Positions 1-9,571 of a stretch of 61,011 nucleotides of DNA are shown piece after piece. Source of the DNA: a bacterium. GTDB taxonomy: Bacteria; Actinomycetota; Acidimicrobiia; Acidimicrobiales; CATQHL01. The notes under the pieces were generated by a model, which was not told the DNA's origin, ran no database searches, and worked only from the letters and a program-made list of their open reading frames with translations. Position numbers and translations under genes: made by a program. Each line of letters begins with the position of its first letter. Position 1 is the first letter of the stretch. Location: the NCBI GenBank assembly GCA_028824415.1, contig JAPPDX010000112.1, forward strand, positions 1 to 61,011. The letters run 5' to 3'.

Positions 1-2085
1 GTTGTGGAGCTCGAACCAGTCCAGCGGATCGCCCTTGGAGGCCACCTCGTTGATGGCGAGGCCCACGTCGACCGGAGTGGGCTCGGCGCTTCCACCACCG
101 GTCCCGCCTCCGGCGACGCCAGGCGCCCCGCCGAACGCACCGGCGAAGCTGCCGAGGATCGCCGCCCCCTCGGACGTTCCGGCCTCGACCAGCTTCAGGG
201 TGCCCTCGGTGAACGGCGTGAAGGTGTCCGGCGCGGTGCCACCGGCCGGGATGGTCCACACCCCGCCCCCGACGTTGTCGACGCCGATGACCAACTCGGT
301 GCCACCCGTGAACCGGGCCAGGGGCAGTACGACGGTCATTCCCTCCACCGAACCGTCGGGCTGCAGGCCCAGAAGGGTGATCGAGGCCGCCGGCTCGTCG
401 AACCCCACCGCCTCCTCGGGGCTGGCGTGGCCGACGATCACGCCGCTGTCGCCGGGGGGCACCTCGCTGCCGTCGAGTGTCAGGTGCAGGATCTCTCCCT
501 GCGCCAACGGGTTGATGCTCTTGTTGGATCCCCAGGTGCTCTCGAAGCGCACCGTCACCGCCAACCCGTCCGCCTCGCCCCCGGGGGCGGTGGGGAAGTC
601 GGGCCCGGGCCACTCCGGCGGCTCCGGCGTGAGGTCGTTGAGGATCTCGGCCCGGCGCGTCTCGATGAACTGGCGCACCCGCTCGGCGTCGGCGGCCGCC
701 TCGGCCCGGTCCCCGGGCAGGGCGTACTCCTGGACGATGGCGGCCATCTCGTCAACGCGCGCCAGCAGCGCCTCCTCGTCCCAGACGACCTCCAGCAGTT
801 GCTTCAGACGGTCGACGTACCGGGCCCGCCAGTAGCTGTCGTTGTACAGCCGATTCGGGATGGCCGTGAGGGCCAGCACCGACGGCGGCGGGTCGCTGAT
901 GTTGTCGAACGGGTTGGGGTCGTCGTCGAGGTGGAAAGTGCCGTCGGTGCCCCAGGGGAGGAACACGAAGGGGCCACCGGGATCCCGGTAGAACCAGTAG
1001 TTGTTGCGGTTGCCGGCGTAGCCGTCCCAGTGGCCCACGAGAACCTCGGTGGCCCAGAACGTCACGAAGTCGTCGAGGTCGACCATGAGGGAAAGGTCCG
1101 CCCAGCCGGCGTCGGTGGGGTCCTGGAGTGCGGCCACGACGGCGTCTATGTCGGACCAGTCGTCGGCGTCCTCGTTGGTCTTCTTCTCGATGGTGCCGCG
1201 GAACTCGGGGGTGAAGTCGCTGACCGTGCCCTCGTAGAGATTGCCCTCCGAGGTGGCGAAGTGGCGCTCCAGGAAGGGGGCCTTGATCTCCTCGACGTGG
1301 ACGTAGAGGCCGAGGTTCTTCCCGTTCACCGAGACGGTGGCGAAGTTGCAGCGCGAGGCCGGTGATCCCGCGGCGGCGAAGACCTCGAGGGTGAGGCACG
1401 TGTTGATCATCGACGGGTCCTGGACGCTGTTGTTGAGGGTCATGCGCTCCATGACGCCGCCCAGGGACTGGTCGTCGACGTACTTGTCGAAGCGGAGCTT
1501 GAGGGCGGGCTTGGTGTCGCTCTGGGAACCGATGAAGCCCTTCTTGCGGACGCCGACCTGGGTGTGGGTCTCTCCGTCGATCGTCACCGTGGCCGGGAAC
1601 CAGGTGTAGATCTTGGCGAACGGTCGGGAGAGTTGGTACTCCTCGATCTCGGCGAACAGGTCCTCGAAGGTGCGGGTCTGGTGGCGCAGTGTGTCCCAGT
1701 CCTCGACGGCGATCTCGATGCTGATGTCCAGCACCCGGTCGAGAGCGAAGTAGGCGTCGCTGGGGCCGGGCGGGATGGGTTCCGGCAGCGGCAGAGGCAG
1801 CGGAGGCTCGATCTGGTCGACGGGCGCGACGTCCGGCTCCGGCGGCAGTTCGGTGGGCGCAGGCGGAGCCTCAGCGGGCGGCGGCTCGCCGGGCACAGGG
1901 TCGGGCGCGATGGGAGCCGGTTCGGGCGCGGCGGCGTCCGGCGACGCGCCGGCAGCCGTCGTCGAAGCCGGCTCCGCCGCCGTGGGGGTTGCCGGAGGAG
2001 ATCCGCCGCCGTCGGCGGTCTGCCCCCCGCAGGCGGCCGCAATGAGCGCCATCGTTGCCAGGAGTGTGGCCAGGCGCCTGGGCAT
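1..2085 (-). CDS. CotH-type secreted lipoprotein with C-terminal lamin-tail domain (partial)
   Basis: The frame is open from an ATG at 2085 down to base 1 with no stop, so the C-terminus lies outside the window (695 codons seen). Residues 1-19 look like a lipoprotein signal: basic MPRR, a hydrophobic run, and a lipobox ending at Cys19. A Pro/Ala/Glu-rich linker follows to about residue 105. The CotH-like core then shows VNGKNLGLYVHVEEIK, GNRNNYWFYRDP and LPWGTDGTF. The last visible residues, INEVASKGDPLDWFELHN, are typical of the start of a lamin-tail (LTD) domain. CotH-family proteins include the spore-coat kinase, but secreted bacterial members with LTD domains are mostly uncharacterised. 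A surface-anchored role is inferred from the signal. It is divergent from the Mec-like gene across a 162-bp gap. Confidence 0.85.
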   Translation of the reverse strand, partial: MPRRLATLLATMALIAAACGGQTADGGGSPPATPTAAEPASTTAAGASPDAAAPEPAPIAPDPVPGEPPPAEAPPAPTELPPEPDVAPVDQIEPPLPLPLPEPIPPGPSDAYFALDRVLDISIEIAVEDWDTLRHQTRTFEDLFAEIEEYQLSRPFAKIYTWFPATVTIDGETHTQVGVRKKGFIGSQSDTKPALKLRFDKYVDDQSLGGVMERMTLNNSVQDPSMINTCLTLEVFAAAGSPASRCNFATVSVNGKNLGLYVHVEEIKAPFLERHFATSEGNLYEGTVSDFTPEFRGTIEKKTNEDADDWSDIDAVVAALQDPTDAGWADLSLMVDLDDFVTFWATEVLVGHWDGYAGNRNNYWFYRDPGGPFVFLPWGTDGTFHLDDDPNPFDNISDPPPSVLALTAIPNRLYNDSYWRARYVDRLKQLLEVVWDEEALLARVDEMAAIVQEYALPGDRAEAAADAERVRQFIETRRAEILNDLTPEPPEWPGPDFPTAPGGEADGLAVTVRFESTWGSNKSINPLAQGEILHLTLDGSEVPPGDSGVIVGHASPEEAVGFDEPAASITLLGLQPDGSVEGMTVVLPLARFTGGTELVIGVDNVGGGVWTIPAGGTAPDTFTPFTEGTLKLVEAGTSEGAAILGSFAGAFGGAPGVAGGGTGGGSAEPTPVDVGLAINEVASKGDPLDWFELHN

Positions 2086-2247
2086 GGCCACAGGATACGG
2101 CGCCGGCCCCGGCGGCCGAGGAGCCGATTGCCGTCGGGACGCGCCGGCCCGCGTGGTCACGGGGATGCCGATCTCGCCCGGACAGGCAAGGTGACGAGCC
2201 ACCGACGAGGGGTGGGCTCCGGGGTGTGGAGACGTACGCTGTCGCCC

Positions 2248-2664
2248 GTGCTGAGGCTGAGCCGCGACGTCTACGACGGGATGCTGGCCCATGCGGTGGC
2301 GGGGCTTCCGAACGAGGCCTGCGGGCTGTTCGCCGCAGCCTCTCCGAGCAGTGAAGTGGTCACCTTCTACCCGATGGCCAATGCCGCCGCCTCCGAATCC
2401 CTCTACGAGTTCGACGGCGCCGAGCACCTGGACGTCGAGAAGCAGGCCGAGGAGGGTGGCCTCACCGTCGTCGGCGTCATGCACTCACACACGCGCAGCA
2501 CCGCCTACCCGTCGCCGACCGACGTGACCCAGGCAGCCGGATTCGATCCCCTCGGCGTGTGGCACTACGTCATCGTCTCGCTGAAACATCCTGAGCCGGC
2601 GCTGCGCAGCTACCGCATCATCGGCGGGTTCATCGACGAGGAAGAGGTCCGGGTCCGCGCGTGA
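2248..2664 (+). CDS. mec: JAMM/MPN metallopeptidase, Mec-like
   Basis: This 138-residue protein is a single JAB1/MPN (JAMM) domain. The zinc site is complete: Glu23 (NEACGLF), His79 and His81 in the HSH motif, Ser89 and Asp92 (SPTD). In mycobacteria, Mec removes the cysteine that CysM has built onto the C-terminus of the sulfur-carrier protein CysO. The next gene here is a CysM homologue, which supports the same role. GTG 2248 was chosen because the protein then begins MLRLSRDVYDGM like other family members; an in-frame GTG at 2224 is possible. No clear Shine-Dalgarno sequence is seen. No CysO-like gene lies between this gene and cysM (72-bp gap). Confidence 0.85.
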   Translation: MLRLSRDVYDGMLAHAVAGLPNEACGLFAAASPSSEVVTFYPMANAAASESLYEFDGAEHLDVEKQAEEGGLTVVGVMHSHTRSTAYPSPTDVTQAAGFDPLGVWHYVIVSLKHPEPALRSYRIIGGFIDEEEVRVRA

Positions 2665-2736
2665 CGGCGGGCCGAGCCATCAGACCCCACCGGTAGAATT
2701 CCCAGCGACCCGGTCAACAATTCTCGGCAGCCCGCC

Positions 2737-3687
2737 ATGCCCGTCCTCGCCTCCGTCATCGACTGCATCGGCAACACGCCCGTCGTTAATGTGAGCGCGC
2801 TCAGCCCCAACCCGGCGGTGCGCATCCTCGCCAAGCTGGAAGGTCAGAACCCGGGTGGCTCGGTGAAGGACCGGGTCGCCCGCTCGATGATCGAAGCCGC
2901 CGAGGCCGACGGCACGCTGCACCCCGACACCACCATCCTGGAGCCGTCCTCGGGCAACACCGGCATCGCCCTGGCGCTGATCGCCCGGCTGCGGGGCTAC
3001 CCGGTGAAGATCGTGCTGCCCGAGAACGTCTCGAGCGAGCGGCGCGACCTGCTGGAGATCTACGGTGCGGAGATCATCGACTCGCCCGGAGCGGAGGGGT
3101 CCAACGGTGCTGTGCGCCGTGCCGAGCGACTCGCCGCCGAGCACCCGGAGTGGGCCTACCTGTGCCAGTACGCAAACGAGGCCAACCCCCGGGCTCACTA
3201 CGACACCACCGGTCCCGAGATCCTGGCCGACTGCCCCGACATCACCCACTTCGTGGCCGGTCTGGGTACCGCCGGCACGCTGATGGGCTGCGGGCGGTAC
3301 CTGAAGGAGCACAAGCCCGGCGTGAAGATCTACGCCGTGGAGCCCCCGGCGGGGGAGAAGGTGGAAGGGCTGCGCAGCCTCGACGACGGCTACATCCCGC
3401 CGGTCTACGAGAACTGGGGCGGCAACGAGCTGCTGGACGGCAAGCGCATCGTGCGCACCCGCGAGGCGCTGGAGTACACGAGGCGCCTGGCCGTCGAGGT
3501 GTCGATCTTCGCCGGTATCTCCAGTGGGGCGGCCCTCGCCGGCGCCTGCCGCGTCGCCGATCGCATCGACTCGGGCGTGATCGTCTTCGTGGCCGCCGAC
3601 GGCGGCTGGAAGTACCTCTCGACGCGGGCCTGGACCGATCCCATCGACGAGGTCGTCGAACGCGCCGAGCGCATCATCTACTTCTGA
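2737..3687 (+). CDS. cysM: Cysteine synthase CysM (O-phosphoserine sulfhydrylase type)
   Basis: A PLP-dependent beta-replacement enzyme of 316 residues that makes cysteine from an activated serine. The PLP lysine is Lys44 in GGSVKDR, the substrate loop is PSSGNTGIALA, and the glycine-rich phosphate loop is GLGTAGTLMG. The overall sequence, including YGAEIIDSPGAEGSN, ITHFVAGLGTAGTLMG and the C-terminal DGGWKYLST, follows the mycobacterial CysM pattern rather than CysK. That suggests O-phosphoserine plus thiocarboxylated CysO as substrates, an inference from family resemblance and the neighbouring Mec gene. ATG 2737 is the only reasonable start. A palindromic repeat array follows the stop. Confidence 0.93.
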   Translation: MPVLASVIDCIGNTPVVNVSALSPNPAVRILAKLEGQNPGGSVKDRVARSMIEAAEADGTLHPDTTILEPSSGNTGIALALIARLRGYPVKIVLPENVSSERRDLLEIYGAEIIDSPGAEGSNGAVRRAERLAAEHPEWAYLCQYANEANPRAHYDTTGPEILADCPDITHFVAGLGTAGTLMGCGRYLKEHKPGVKIYAVEPPAGEKVEGLRSLDDGYIPPVYENWGGNELLDGKRIVRTREALEYTRRLAVEVSIFAGISSGAALAGACRVADRIDSGVIVFVAADGGWKYLSTRAWTDPIDEVVERAERIIYF

Positions 3688-3736
3688 GGGGGCCCGGCGT
3701 GCTCGCCGGCGAGCTCAGCGATCTCAACACGACTGG

Positions 3737-3923
3737 ATTCCGGCCTTCGCCGGAATGACGGGTGATTTCGCCGGAATGACGGGTGATTTCGCCGGATTGA
3801 CGGGTGCCTTCACCGAAATGCGGAGGGGTTCCGCCGGAATGACGGATGACCTCGCCGGAATGACGGGCGACTTCGCCGGAATGACGGCGGAGGGTCTGGC
3901 CGGAATGACGGCGGAGGGCCTGG
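3737..3923. repeat. Palindromic intergenic repeat with a 21-bp tandem array
   Basis: A complete hairpin ATTCCGGC-cttc-GCCGGAAT lies at 3737-3756. It is followed by tandem units beginning CGCCGGAATGACGG at 3748, 3769, 3790, 3811, 3832 and 3853, an exact 21-bp period, then two longer units of about 24-26 bp from 3874 to 3923. The units are degenerate copies of one arm of the hairpin. The element belongs to the same family as the repeats at 9572-9634 and 11181-11249 but lies in the opposite orientation. It reads through as a seven-residue peptide repeat (MTGDFAG) only because 21 is a multiple of three. Confidence 0.9.
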
Positions 3924-3946
3924 TCGGAAGGGTCGGTAAAACGGGG

Positions 3947-3974
3947 CCGGCCCCGGGCGGGAACCCGGGGCCGG
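3947..3974. terminator. Bidirectional hairpin terminator candidate
   Basis: A perfect 11-bp inverted repeat (CCGGCCCCGGG / CCCGGGGCCGG) with a 6-nt loop sits between the convergent cysM and phosphoesterase genes. On the plus strand it is followed by TTTCGG and on the minus strand by CCCCGTTTTA. The short T runs make it a moderate rather than ideal intrinsic terminator. Confidence 0.6.
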
Positions 3975-3998
3975 TTTCGGTTCGGAAGTGGGGGAGGA

Positions 3999-5885
3999 CT
4001 AGCCGGTGGGCTGCTCGGCGGGCGGACCCATGTCGTCCATCTCGCCGTCGTCCATCTCCTCGCCGTCGTCCATGTCGCCGTCATCCATCTCGTCGGCTGA
4101 CGAGTCGATGATCGTCACGCGGCCCTCGCCGCCGACGGGGTACTGCTCGGCCGTCACGACGCCGCCGAGCCCGTCAGTGAGGTAGTCGGCCAGGGTGCGC
4201 TGGTCGTTGACGGGCAGCTTGGTGTGTGGCAGATCCTTGGCCGGGAAGCAGTCGCCGCCGATCGCGAACCAACTCACCGTCGTCATCACGACCGGATCGC
4301 CGGGTACGACCTCGCCATCCTCGACGATCACCGTGCCGTCGTCAAGGACGATGCTGCGCACCCGGGCGCCCTCGTGGCCGATGTTGGCGCAGTCGCCTTC
4401 ACGGTCGGTCTCGCGGGCCGGCATGCCGATATCGATGACCAGGCTCATGCCCGCCACCTGCGAGTACTGCCCGCAGGTGCCCGGGATGCAGTCGTAGGAG
4501 ACCTCCATCGCCTCCTTCAGCCGCTCGCGGGTCATCTCGAAGGTGACCATCACGTTGTTGAACGGCGAGATGTCGAACGTCGTGGACTCGCTGAGGTCAC
4601 TGCCGGCGGGAATGATGGAGTCGTTGCGGATACCGCCGCCGCCCTGGATGGCGATGTCCGGCACGGCCGTTCCGTACGCCTCGGCCCGCTCGGTGCCGAC
4701 CCACAGCGAGGCGTCGGCGACCAGGTTGCCCAGGTTGGTCTCGCGCGTGCGGATCTGCGAGCGCCTGCCGTCCAGATCAACCTCGGTCGTTGCCAGGACG
4801 TTTCTGTCCAACGCCGCCACGGCCGCCGCCAGCGGCTCCTCGACCGACGCCAGGACGTCGGGGTCGGGGGTCTCGTCGAGGCTCACACCGACGGAGCGGC
4901 CCGCCGCGGAGACGACGTTGCCGTCGGCGTCGAAGCTGACGACGAGCTCGCCGATGCAGCGGTAGCCGCCGGGCGCGGTGATGACCGGCACGGTGTTGCC
5001 GTCGGCGTCGGTGGCCTCCAGCGGGTACGGGCCGGCGGTCTCCTCCTCGGGCAGGCAGGTGCTGGTGTCGCTGCGCAGCATCTCGTCGCCGCCGCCGCCG
5101 ATGGCCACGTCGACGCCGGAGATGGATGCGAGCGCCTCCACGTCCTCGTCCACCTGCTGCAGGTGGCTGATGAGGATGATCTTGTTGACGCCGGCCTCGG
5201 TGAGGGCGGCGACCTCGGCGTTGACCGCCTCGGCGACGGCGGACACCACGGCGTTTCGCGGCGCCGAGATCGCTCCCAGCATCGGGGTGATGGCGCCGAT
5301 GACGCCGACCCGGTCGCCGCCGGTCTCCACGATGGTGCTGCGGGCCAGGCGGCCGGCCTCGACCATCGCCACGAGCGCCGGCTCGGCCGACACGTCCAGG
5401 TTGGCCGACAGGAAGACGACCGGCGGGTCGAAGCCGCCGAAGAACTCCGCCGCCACATCGGGGCCGAAGTCCATGTCGTGGTTGCCGACCGCCATGGCGT
5501 CGTAGAGGCCGCTCAGAGCGATGGAGTCGTAGAAGGGAGCGCCCCGTTCCAGGCTGACGTTCCACTCCTTGGAGGCCAGGAAGTTGTCGCCGGCGGTGAC
5601 GGTGAGGACGCCGTCGGTGGTGGCGCCGTCCTGCAGGGCCCTCATGGCGGTCACGAACCGGGCGATGCCCGGGAAGCCCCTGTCGGGGTTGTGCAGCAGC
5701 TTCGACTCACCGTCGTTGTTGTGCAGGATCGTGAGCGTGTAGTCCGCGTTGTCCTGCGCGCTTAGAGCGGTCGGTGCGAGCGCCGTGATCGAGACGAGCA
5801 GCCCGAGCGCCGCCAGCACGACGGCGGGCTTCCGCCAGTTGATCCGATGGTTCTTTCCCCTCGTGGGGAGGCGTTTTTGGGTCAT
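3999..5885 (-). CDS. Secreted 5'-nucleotidase/UshA-like metallophosphoesterase
   Basis: A 628-residue exported protein with a Sec signal (residues ~15-43, ending TALSAQD), a calcineurin-like phosphoesterase domain (to ~330) and a 5'-nucleotidase C-terminal domain (~350-570, with [20 protein letters not shown] and PFNN). Visible metal-site motifs are TAGDNF and GNHDMDFG. The usual DxH is replaced by NNDGES and the usual GHxH by GGGGDEML, so this is a divergent subfamily whose substrate should not be assumed. The protein ends in an acidic Asp/Glu/Met-rich tail. A probable role is extracytoplasmic nucleotide or phosphoester hydrolysis. The ATG at 5885 is preceded by a -10-like TATAGT with no room for a leader. 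Confidence 0.85.
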   Translation of the reverse strand: MTQKRLPTRGKNHRINWRKPAVVLAALGLLVSITALAPTALSAQDNADYTLTILHNNDGESKLLHNPDRGFPGIARFVTAMRALQDGATTDGVLTVTAGDNFLASKEWNVSLERGAPFYDSIALSGLYDAMAVGNHDMDFGPDVAAEFFGGFDPPVVFLSANLDVSAEPALVAMVEAGRLARSTIVETGGDRVGVIGAITPMLGAISAPRNAVVSAVAEAVNAEVAALTEAGVNKIILISHLQQVDEDVEALASISGVDVAIGGGGDEMLRSDTSTCLPEEETAGPYPLEATDADGNTVPVITAPGGYRCIGELVVSFDADGNVVSAAGRSVGVSLDETPDPDVLASVEEPLAAAVAALDRNVLATTEVDLDGRRSQIRTRETNLGNLVADASLWVGTERAEAYGTAVPDIAIQGGGGIRNDSIIPAGSDLSESTTFDISPFNNVMVTFEMTRERLKEAMEVSYDCIPGTCGQYSQVAGMSLVIDIGMPARETDREGDCANIGHEGARVRSIVLDDGTVIVEDGEVVPGDPVVMTTVSWFAIGGDCFPAKDLPHTKLPVNDQRTLADYLTDGLGGVVTAEQYPVGGEGRVTIIDSSADEMDDGDMDDGEEMDDGEMDDMGPPAEQPTG

Positions 5886-5891
5886 GGCGGG

Positions 5892-5908
5892 ACTATAGAA
5901 CGATCGTT
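5892..5908 (-). promoter_or_regulatory. Leaderless -10 box and AACGATCGTT palindrome
   Basis: On the minus strand TATAGT (5897-5892) lies 6 bp before the ATG of the phosphoesterase gene, so transcription would begin at or near the start codon. Immediately upstream is a perfect 10-bp palindrome AACGATCGTT (5899-5908) that could be an operator. No good -35 box is visible. Confidence 0.4.
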
Positions 5909-6059
5909 TGAAATTTGCTTGCGCGTCGGGAGGATTTTCAGTGTTGTACCTGCGGTGGAGGTGACGCCGGCGCGGCGACCGTTGCGCCGAGGTTGCAGCC
6001 TCGAACTCCGGCGTAGCCTGTGGCGCCGGTCACCGAACACCGAACGGAGGACGCGGAAA

Positions 6060-6791
6060 GTGAGACTTCACGGTCGGCGATCCGATGAACTGCGGCCACT
6101 GTCGTTCACACGCGACTACACCGAGATGGCCGGCGGCTCGGTGCTGGTGACCTTGGGCCGCACCCGGGTCCTGTGCACGGCCTCGGTGAGCGATGACGTG
6201 CCCCGCTGGATGCGTGGCCGGGGAACGGGCTGGGTGACCGCCGAGTATTCGATGCTGCCGGGCAGTTCCCCCGAGCGGGTCGACCGCGAGGCCCGCAGGG
6301 GCCGCCAGTCGGGGCGCACCCAGGAGATCCAAAGGCTCGTGGGGCGCTCGCTGCGGGCCGTCTGCGATATGCGCCTCCTCGGCGAGAGGTCGGTGACCGT
6401 CGACTGCGACGTGCTGCAGGCCGACGGCGGGACCCGGGTGGCGTCGATCTGCGGGGGATACATCGCCCTGCACGACGCCCTCAGCCGCGCCGACCTGCCC
6501 GGCGCGCACCCGCTGACGGACGCCTGCGCGGCCGTATCGGTCGCCGTGTTCGACGGGCGGGCAGTGCTGGACCCTGACTACGGCGAGGACGTCGGCGCCG
6601 ACGTCGACATGAACGTGGTGATGACCGGCGCCGGGGACCTCATCGAGGTGCAGGGCACCGCCGAGGGTGTGCCGTTCGGGCGCTCGATGCTGGACGAGCT
6701 GATGGATCTCGCCGCCGCCGGGATCGCCGAGATCGTCCGCCGCCAGCGCGAGTCGTTGAGCACGCCGCTGCCCGAACGCCCCGGGACGTGA
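6060..6791 (+). CDS. rph: Ribonuclease PH
   Basis: A 3'-5' phosphorolytic exoribonuclease that trims tRNA precursors. It is 243 residues from the GTG at 6060, which has a GGAGG Shine-Dalgarno at 6046-6050. Family motifs include the N-terminal [16 protein letters not shown], the RNA/phosphate-binding stretch [33 protein letters not shown], and the catalytic-core [12 protein letters not shown] and [12 protein letters not shown]. Length and order match the family. The gene overlaps rdgB by 4 bp (GTGA), a pairing common in actinobacteria that places RNA trimming and nucleotide-pool cleaning in one transcript. Confidence 0.96.
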   Translation: MRLHGRRSDELRPLSFTRDYTEMAGGSVLVTLGRTRVLCTASVSDDVPRWMRGRGTGWVTAEYSMLPGSSPERVDREARRGRQSGRTQEIQRLVGRSLRAVCDMRLLGERSVTVDCDVLQADGGTRVASICGGYIALHDALSRADLPGAHPLTDACAAVSVAVFDGRAVLDPDYGEDVGADVDMNVVMTGAGDLIEVQGTAEGVPFGRSMLDELMDLAAAGIAEIVRRQRESLSTPLPERPGT

Positions 6792-7447
6792 GCGGACTCC
6801 CCACCTTCGTGGCCGCCACGGCCAACCCGAACAAACTGGTGGAGATGCGAGCCGCTCTGGACGGTCTGGCGGCACTGGTGGAGCGCCCGGTCGGGCTCGG
6901 CGACGTCCCCGAGAACGGCGACACGCTGGAGGCCAACGCCCGCATCAAAGCCGTGGCCGTCGCCACCTTCTCCGGCGCGCCGGCGCTGGCCGACGACACC
7001 GGCCTGGAGGTCGACGCCCTCGATGGTGCCCCCGGTGTCCACTCGGCGCGCTACGCGGGCCCCGGCGCGGGCGACGAGGCGAACGTGGCGAAGCTGCTGG
7101 CGGCGCTCGCCGGAGTCGCCCTCCCGCAGCGCACCGCCCGGTTTCGCACGGTGGTGGTGGCGCGCTGGCCCGACGGGCGCGAGCTGTCAGCGGACGGGGT
7201 CGTGGAGGGCAGCATCGCCTGCTCGCCGCGGGGTGGCCGCGGGTTCGGCTACGACCCGGTGTTCGTGCCCGCGCCCGGCCAACTCACGTTCGCCGAGATG
7301 AGCCTCGACGCCAAGGGCGCCATCAGCCACCGCGGCCGCGCCCTGCGGGAGCTGGTGCGGCTCTTGACCGCGACCGCTGCCCCTGGTGTGCGCTCACCCG
7401 ACGTCCGCAATCCTCCGAGCGGGCCCGCGACCGGAGCGGTCCGCTAG
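6788..7447 (+). CDS. rdgB: XTP/dITP pyrophosphatase (RdgB/HAM1 family)
   Basis: Hydrolyses non-canonical purine triphosphates (XTP, dITP) to monophosphates and keeps them out of nucleic acids. It has 219 residues. The family signature motifs are present: the N-terminal [48 protein letters not shown] and [14 protein letters not shown] 6788 is chosen because its GTGA overlaps the rph stop. The C-terminal ~25 residues beyond LLTATAA are extra and Pro/Ala-rich. The stop overlaps the convergent sensor kinase gene by 4 bp. Confidence 0.95.
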   Translation: MSGLPTFVAATANPNKLVEMRAALDGLAALVERPVGLGDVPENGDTLEANARIKAVAVATFSGAPALADDTGLEVDALDGAPGVHSARYAGPGAGDEANVAKLLAALAGVALPQRTARFRTVVVARWPDGRELSADGVVEGSIACSPRGGRGFGYDPVFVPAPGQLTFAEMSLDAKGAISHRGRALRELVRLLTATAAPGVRSPDVRNPPSGPATGAVR

Positions 7448-8715
7448 TTGCTGCCCTCGCCGCCGGCGGTGACGGGAAGCCGGACGACGATCTCAGTGAA
7501 CTCGCCGGGTTCGGACTCGGCCGTCATGGAGCCGCCATGCTCGCGGACGACGTCGTTGGAGATGCTGAGTCCCAGGCCTGTGCCCGTCCCCGACGGTTTC
7601 GTCGTGAAGAACGGGTTGAAGATCTTGTCCATCGAGTCGGCGGGGATTCCGGTTCCGTTGTCTTGGATGCGGATGACGATCTCGTCGCCGGTCTGCTCGG
7701 TGCTGAGCCAGAGCGTCGGTTGGTAGGAGTCGTCGTCCGCGTCGAGCAGTCGTCGCTTGTCGATCATGGCCGAGCAGGCGTTGCTGACGATGTTCAGGAA
7801 CACCCGCCCCATGTCGTCGGGCACGACCTCCAACTCTCCGACGTCGGGGGCGTAGCTGCCACGGATGTCGATCTCGAATTCCTCGTCCAGGGCGCTGGCG
7901 CTGTGGAAGGCGATCGTGGCTCTGTCACGCAGCAGGTCGTTGATGTCAACGGACTGGCGCTCGCCGCCGCCGCGCCCCATCGTCACCATGTCACGGACGA
8001 TCCGGTCGGCGCGGTCTCCATGAGATCGGATCCGCCGCAGGTTGTCGGCCAGCTCCTCGGTGGCTCCGACGATCACACGGCGGCCGTCCTCGGATAGCTC
8101 ACCCGCCCGCCGGTCGATCTCGTGGCGCAGCTCGGCGACGAGGTCCTCGGACGCTTCGGAGAAGTTCTTCATGAAGTTGAGGGGATTCCGGATCTCATGG
8201 GCCACCCCGGCCGTCAGTTCGCCGAGTTCCACGAGCTTCCGGCGCAGAATGATCCGGTCCTGCGTCTGCCGCAGTTCCGCCAACACCCGCTCCAGCTCGT
8301 CGTTCTTTCGTTGCAGACTCTCCGAGAGCTCGCGCACGAGATCCAACTGCAGGGCCTCGATCGACCGTTGCCGCAGCCGTTCCAGAGCCTTGGCCGCCTC
8401 GTTCACCTCGTCGTTGCCGCTCAGCTCCACCGTGTAGTCGAGGTTGCCCTCTCCCATGTGTCGAATCCAGATCTCCAACTCGACGGTGCGAATGCCGGTG
8501 TGGACGAAGCGAAAGACGGCGAAGAGGGTCACTCCGAGGCACGACGATGCGAGGGCGAGCAACAGCCCGTCGTCACTGCGGCTTGCGTGCCAGACCAGCA
8601 GCGCCTCGACGACGAGTATCAGCGTCAAGGCGAGGATCATCTGCACCGACTTGCGCTTGATGCTGAACCGGGAGACCGGCGGCCGGTGCCCACCTGCGAT
8701 CGACTCGGTCGCCAT
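7444..8715 (-). CDS. Membrane sensor histidine kinase
   Basis: A 423-residue two-component sensor. Two transmembrane segments lie near residues 25-45 and 55-75, followed by a HAMP-like stretch (MGEGNLDYTVELSGNDEVNEAA), a coiled coil and the kinase core. The phosphoacceptor is His173 in GVAHEIRNPLNF. The ATPase domain has the N box NIVSNACSAMID, G1 DNGTGIP and G2 GTGTGLGLSI. The arrangement resembles orphan PleC/NtrB-type kinases with little extracytoplasmic sensing domain. ATG 8715 is preferred because GGAG lies just upstream. The frame extends upstream to 8850 but that would run through the tRNA gene. No response regulator is adjacent. Confidence 0.92.
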   Translation of the reverse strand: MATESIAGGHRPPVSRFSIKRKSVQMILALTLILVVEALLVWHASRSDDGLLLALASSCLGVTLFAVFRFVHTGIRTVELEIWIRHMGEGNLDYTVELSGNDEVNEAAKALERLRQRSIEALQLDLVRELSESLQRKNDELERVLAELRQTQDRIILRRKLVELGELTAGVAHEIRNPLNFMKNFSEASEDLVAELRHEIDRRAGELSEDGRRVIVGATEELADNLRRIRSHGDRADRIVRDMVTMGRGGGERQSVDINDLLRDRATIAFHSASALDEEFEIDIRGSYAPDVGELEVVPDDMGRVFLNIVSNACSAMIDKRRLLDADDDSYQPTLWLSTEQTGDEIVIRIQDNGTGIPADSMDKIFNPFFTTKPSGTGTGLGLSISNDVVREHGGSMTAESEPGEFTEIVVRLPVTAGGEGSN

Positions 8716-8789
8716 GCTCTCCGTTCCTTCAGGGTTCCGGGCAGTGGCCGGACGGGTTGCGGCGTGAACGTCGTAGCAAAGCCGCCTCG

Positions 8790-8875
8790 GTGCGCCAGGT
8801 GGGATTCGAACCCACACGAGCCGAGGCTCACAGGGACCTAAACCCTGCACGTCTGCCGGATTCCGTCACTGGCGC
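8790..8875 (-). tRNA. tRNA-Leu (anticodon UAG)
   Basis: Read on the minus strand the gene begins GCGCCAG and ends CTGGCGC plus discriminator A, a 7-bp acceptor stem. The anticodon arm is CAGGG-TTTAGGT-CCCTG, giving anticodon TAG for CUA leucine codons. The T-arm is GTGGGTTCGAATCCCAC. A long variable arm (GAGCCTCGGCTC) marks it as a class II tRNA. CCA is not encoded. It lies divergent from clpP. Confidence 0.96.
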
Positions 8876-8937
8876 GGGGCGTGGCCCGCGTTCAGATTAT
8901 CGGTAGCCTGCGCGCAGGACGTCCGGGAGGTGTGCCG

Positions 8938-9558
8938 GTGGAATTGTCAGCTCTGGGGCTGCCGGGCGCGCCCCACGCCGCCCGCGGCGAGGACGGCGCC
9001 AGGCGCGACGGCTCGATGGACATCTTCCAGCAGTTGCTGCGCCAGCGGATCGTGTTCCTCGGCAAGGCCGTGGACGACGAGTTGGCCAACTCCATCACGG
9101 CCCAGCTGCTCTACCTCGAGGGCCAGGACCGCAACCGGGACATCTGGCTCTACGTCAACTCGCCGGGCGGCTCGATCACCTCGGGCATGGCCATCTACGA
9201 CACGATGCAGTTCGTCACCCCCGACGTGGGCACCATCTGCATGGGCCTCGGCGCCTCCATGGCACAGTTCCTGCTGTGCGCCGGCGCGCCCGGCAAGCGC
9301 TACGCCCTGCCGCACGCCCGCATCCTGATGCACCAGCCCCACGGCGGCGTGCAGGGCCAGGCCTCCGACATCGCCATCCAGGCCGAGCAGATGACCTACA
9401 TCAAGAAGGTCCTGGCCGAACGCATCTCCGAGCACACCGGCCAAGCTGTGGAGCAGATCGAGGCCGACTTCGACCGGGATCGCTGGTTCACCGCCGAGCA
9501 GGCCAAGGAGTACGGCATCATCGACGAGGTGATCGCCGGCCGCGGCGAGATTCGCTAG
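8938..9558 (+). CDS. clpP: ATP-dependent Clp protease proteolytic subunit
   Basis: The serine peptidase subunit of the Clp machine, 206 residues from the GTG at 8938. The catalytic triad is visible as Ser107 (GASMAQ), His132 (LMHQPHGG) and Asp181 (DRDRWF). GTG 8938 is preferred because GGGAGG at 8925-8930 sits 7 bp upstream; the frame is open back to 8881 with another GTG at 8932. About 30 N-terminal residues precede the conserved [16 protein letters not shown] core. Actinobacteria normally carry two clpP genes; only one is present here and no trigger factor or clpX is adjacent. Confidence 0.95.
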   Translation: MELSALGLPGAPHAARGEDGARRDGSMDIFQQLLRQRIVFLGKAVDDELANSITAQLLYLEGQDRNRDIWLYVNSPGGSITSGMAIYDTMQFVTPDVGTICMGLGASMAQFLLCAGAPGKRYALPHARILMHQPHGGVQGQASDIAIQAEQMTYIKKVLAERISEHTGQAVEQIEADFDRDRWFTAEQAKEYGIIDEVIAGRGEIR

Positions 9559-9571
9559 GGCTCCCTCAACT

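Noticed and set aside
3748..3923. Possible CRISPR array
   Set aside because: Units are directly adjacent with no spacers, the repeat is a fragment of a palindromic intergenic element, and no cas genes are nearby.
3755..4111. Plus-strand frame encoding a seven-residue repeat peptide (MTGDFAG)
   Set aside because: It arises because the noncoding 21-bp repeat has a period divisible by three; there is no ribosome binding site and it runs antisense into the phosphoesterase gene.
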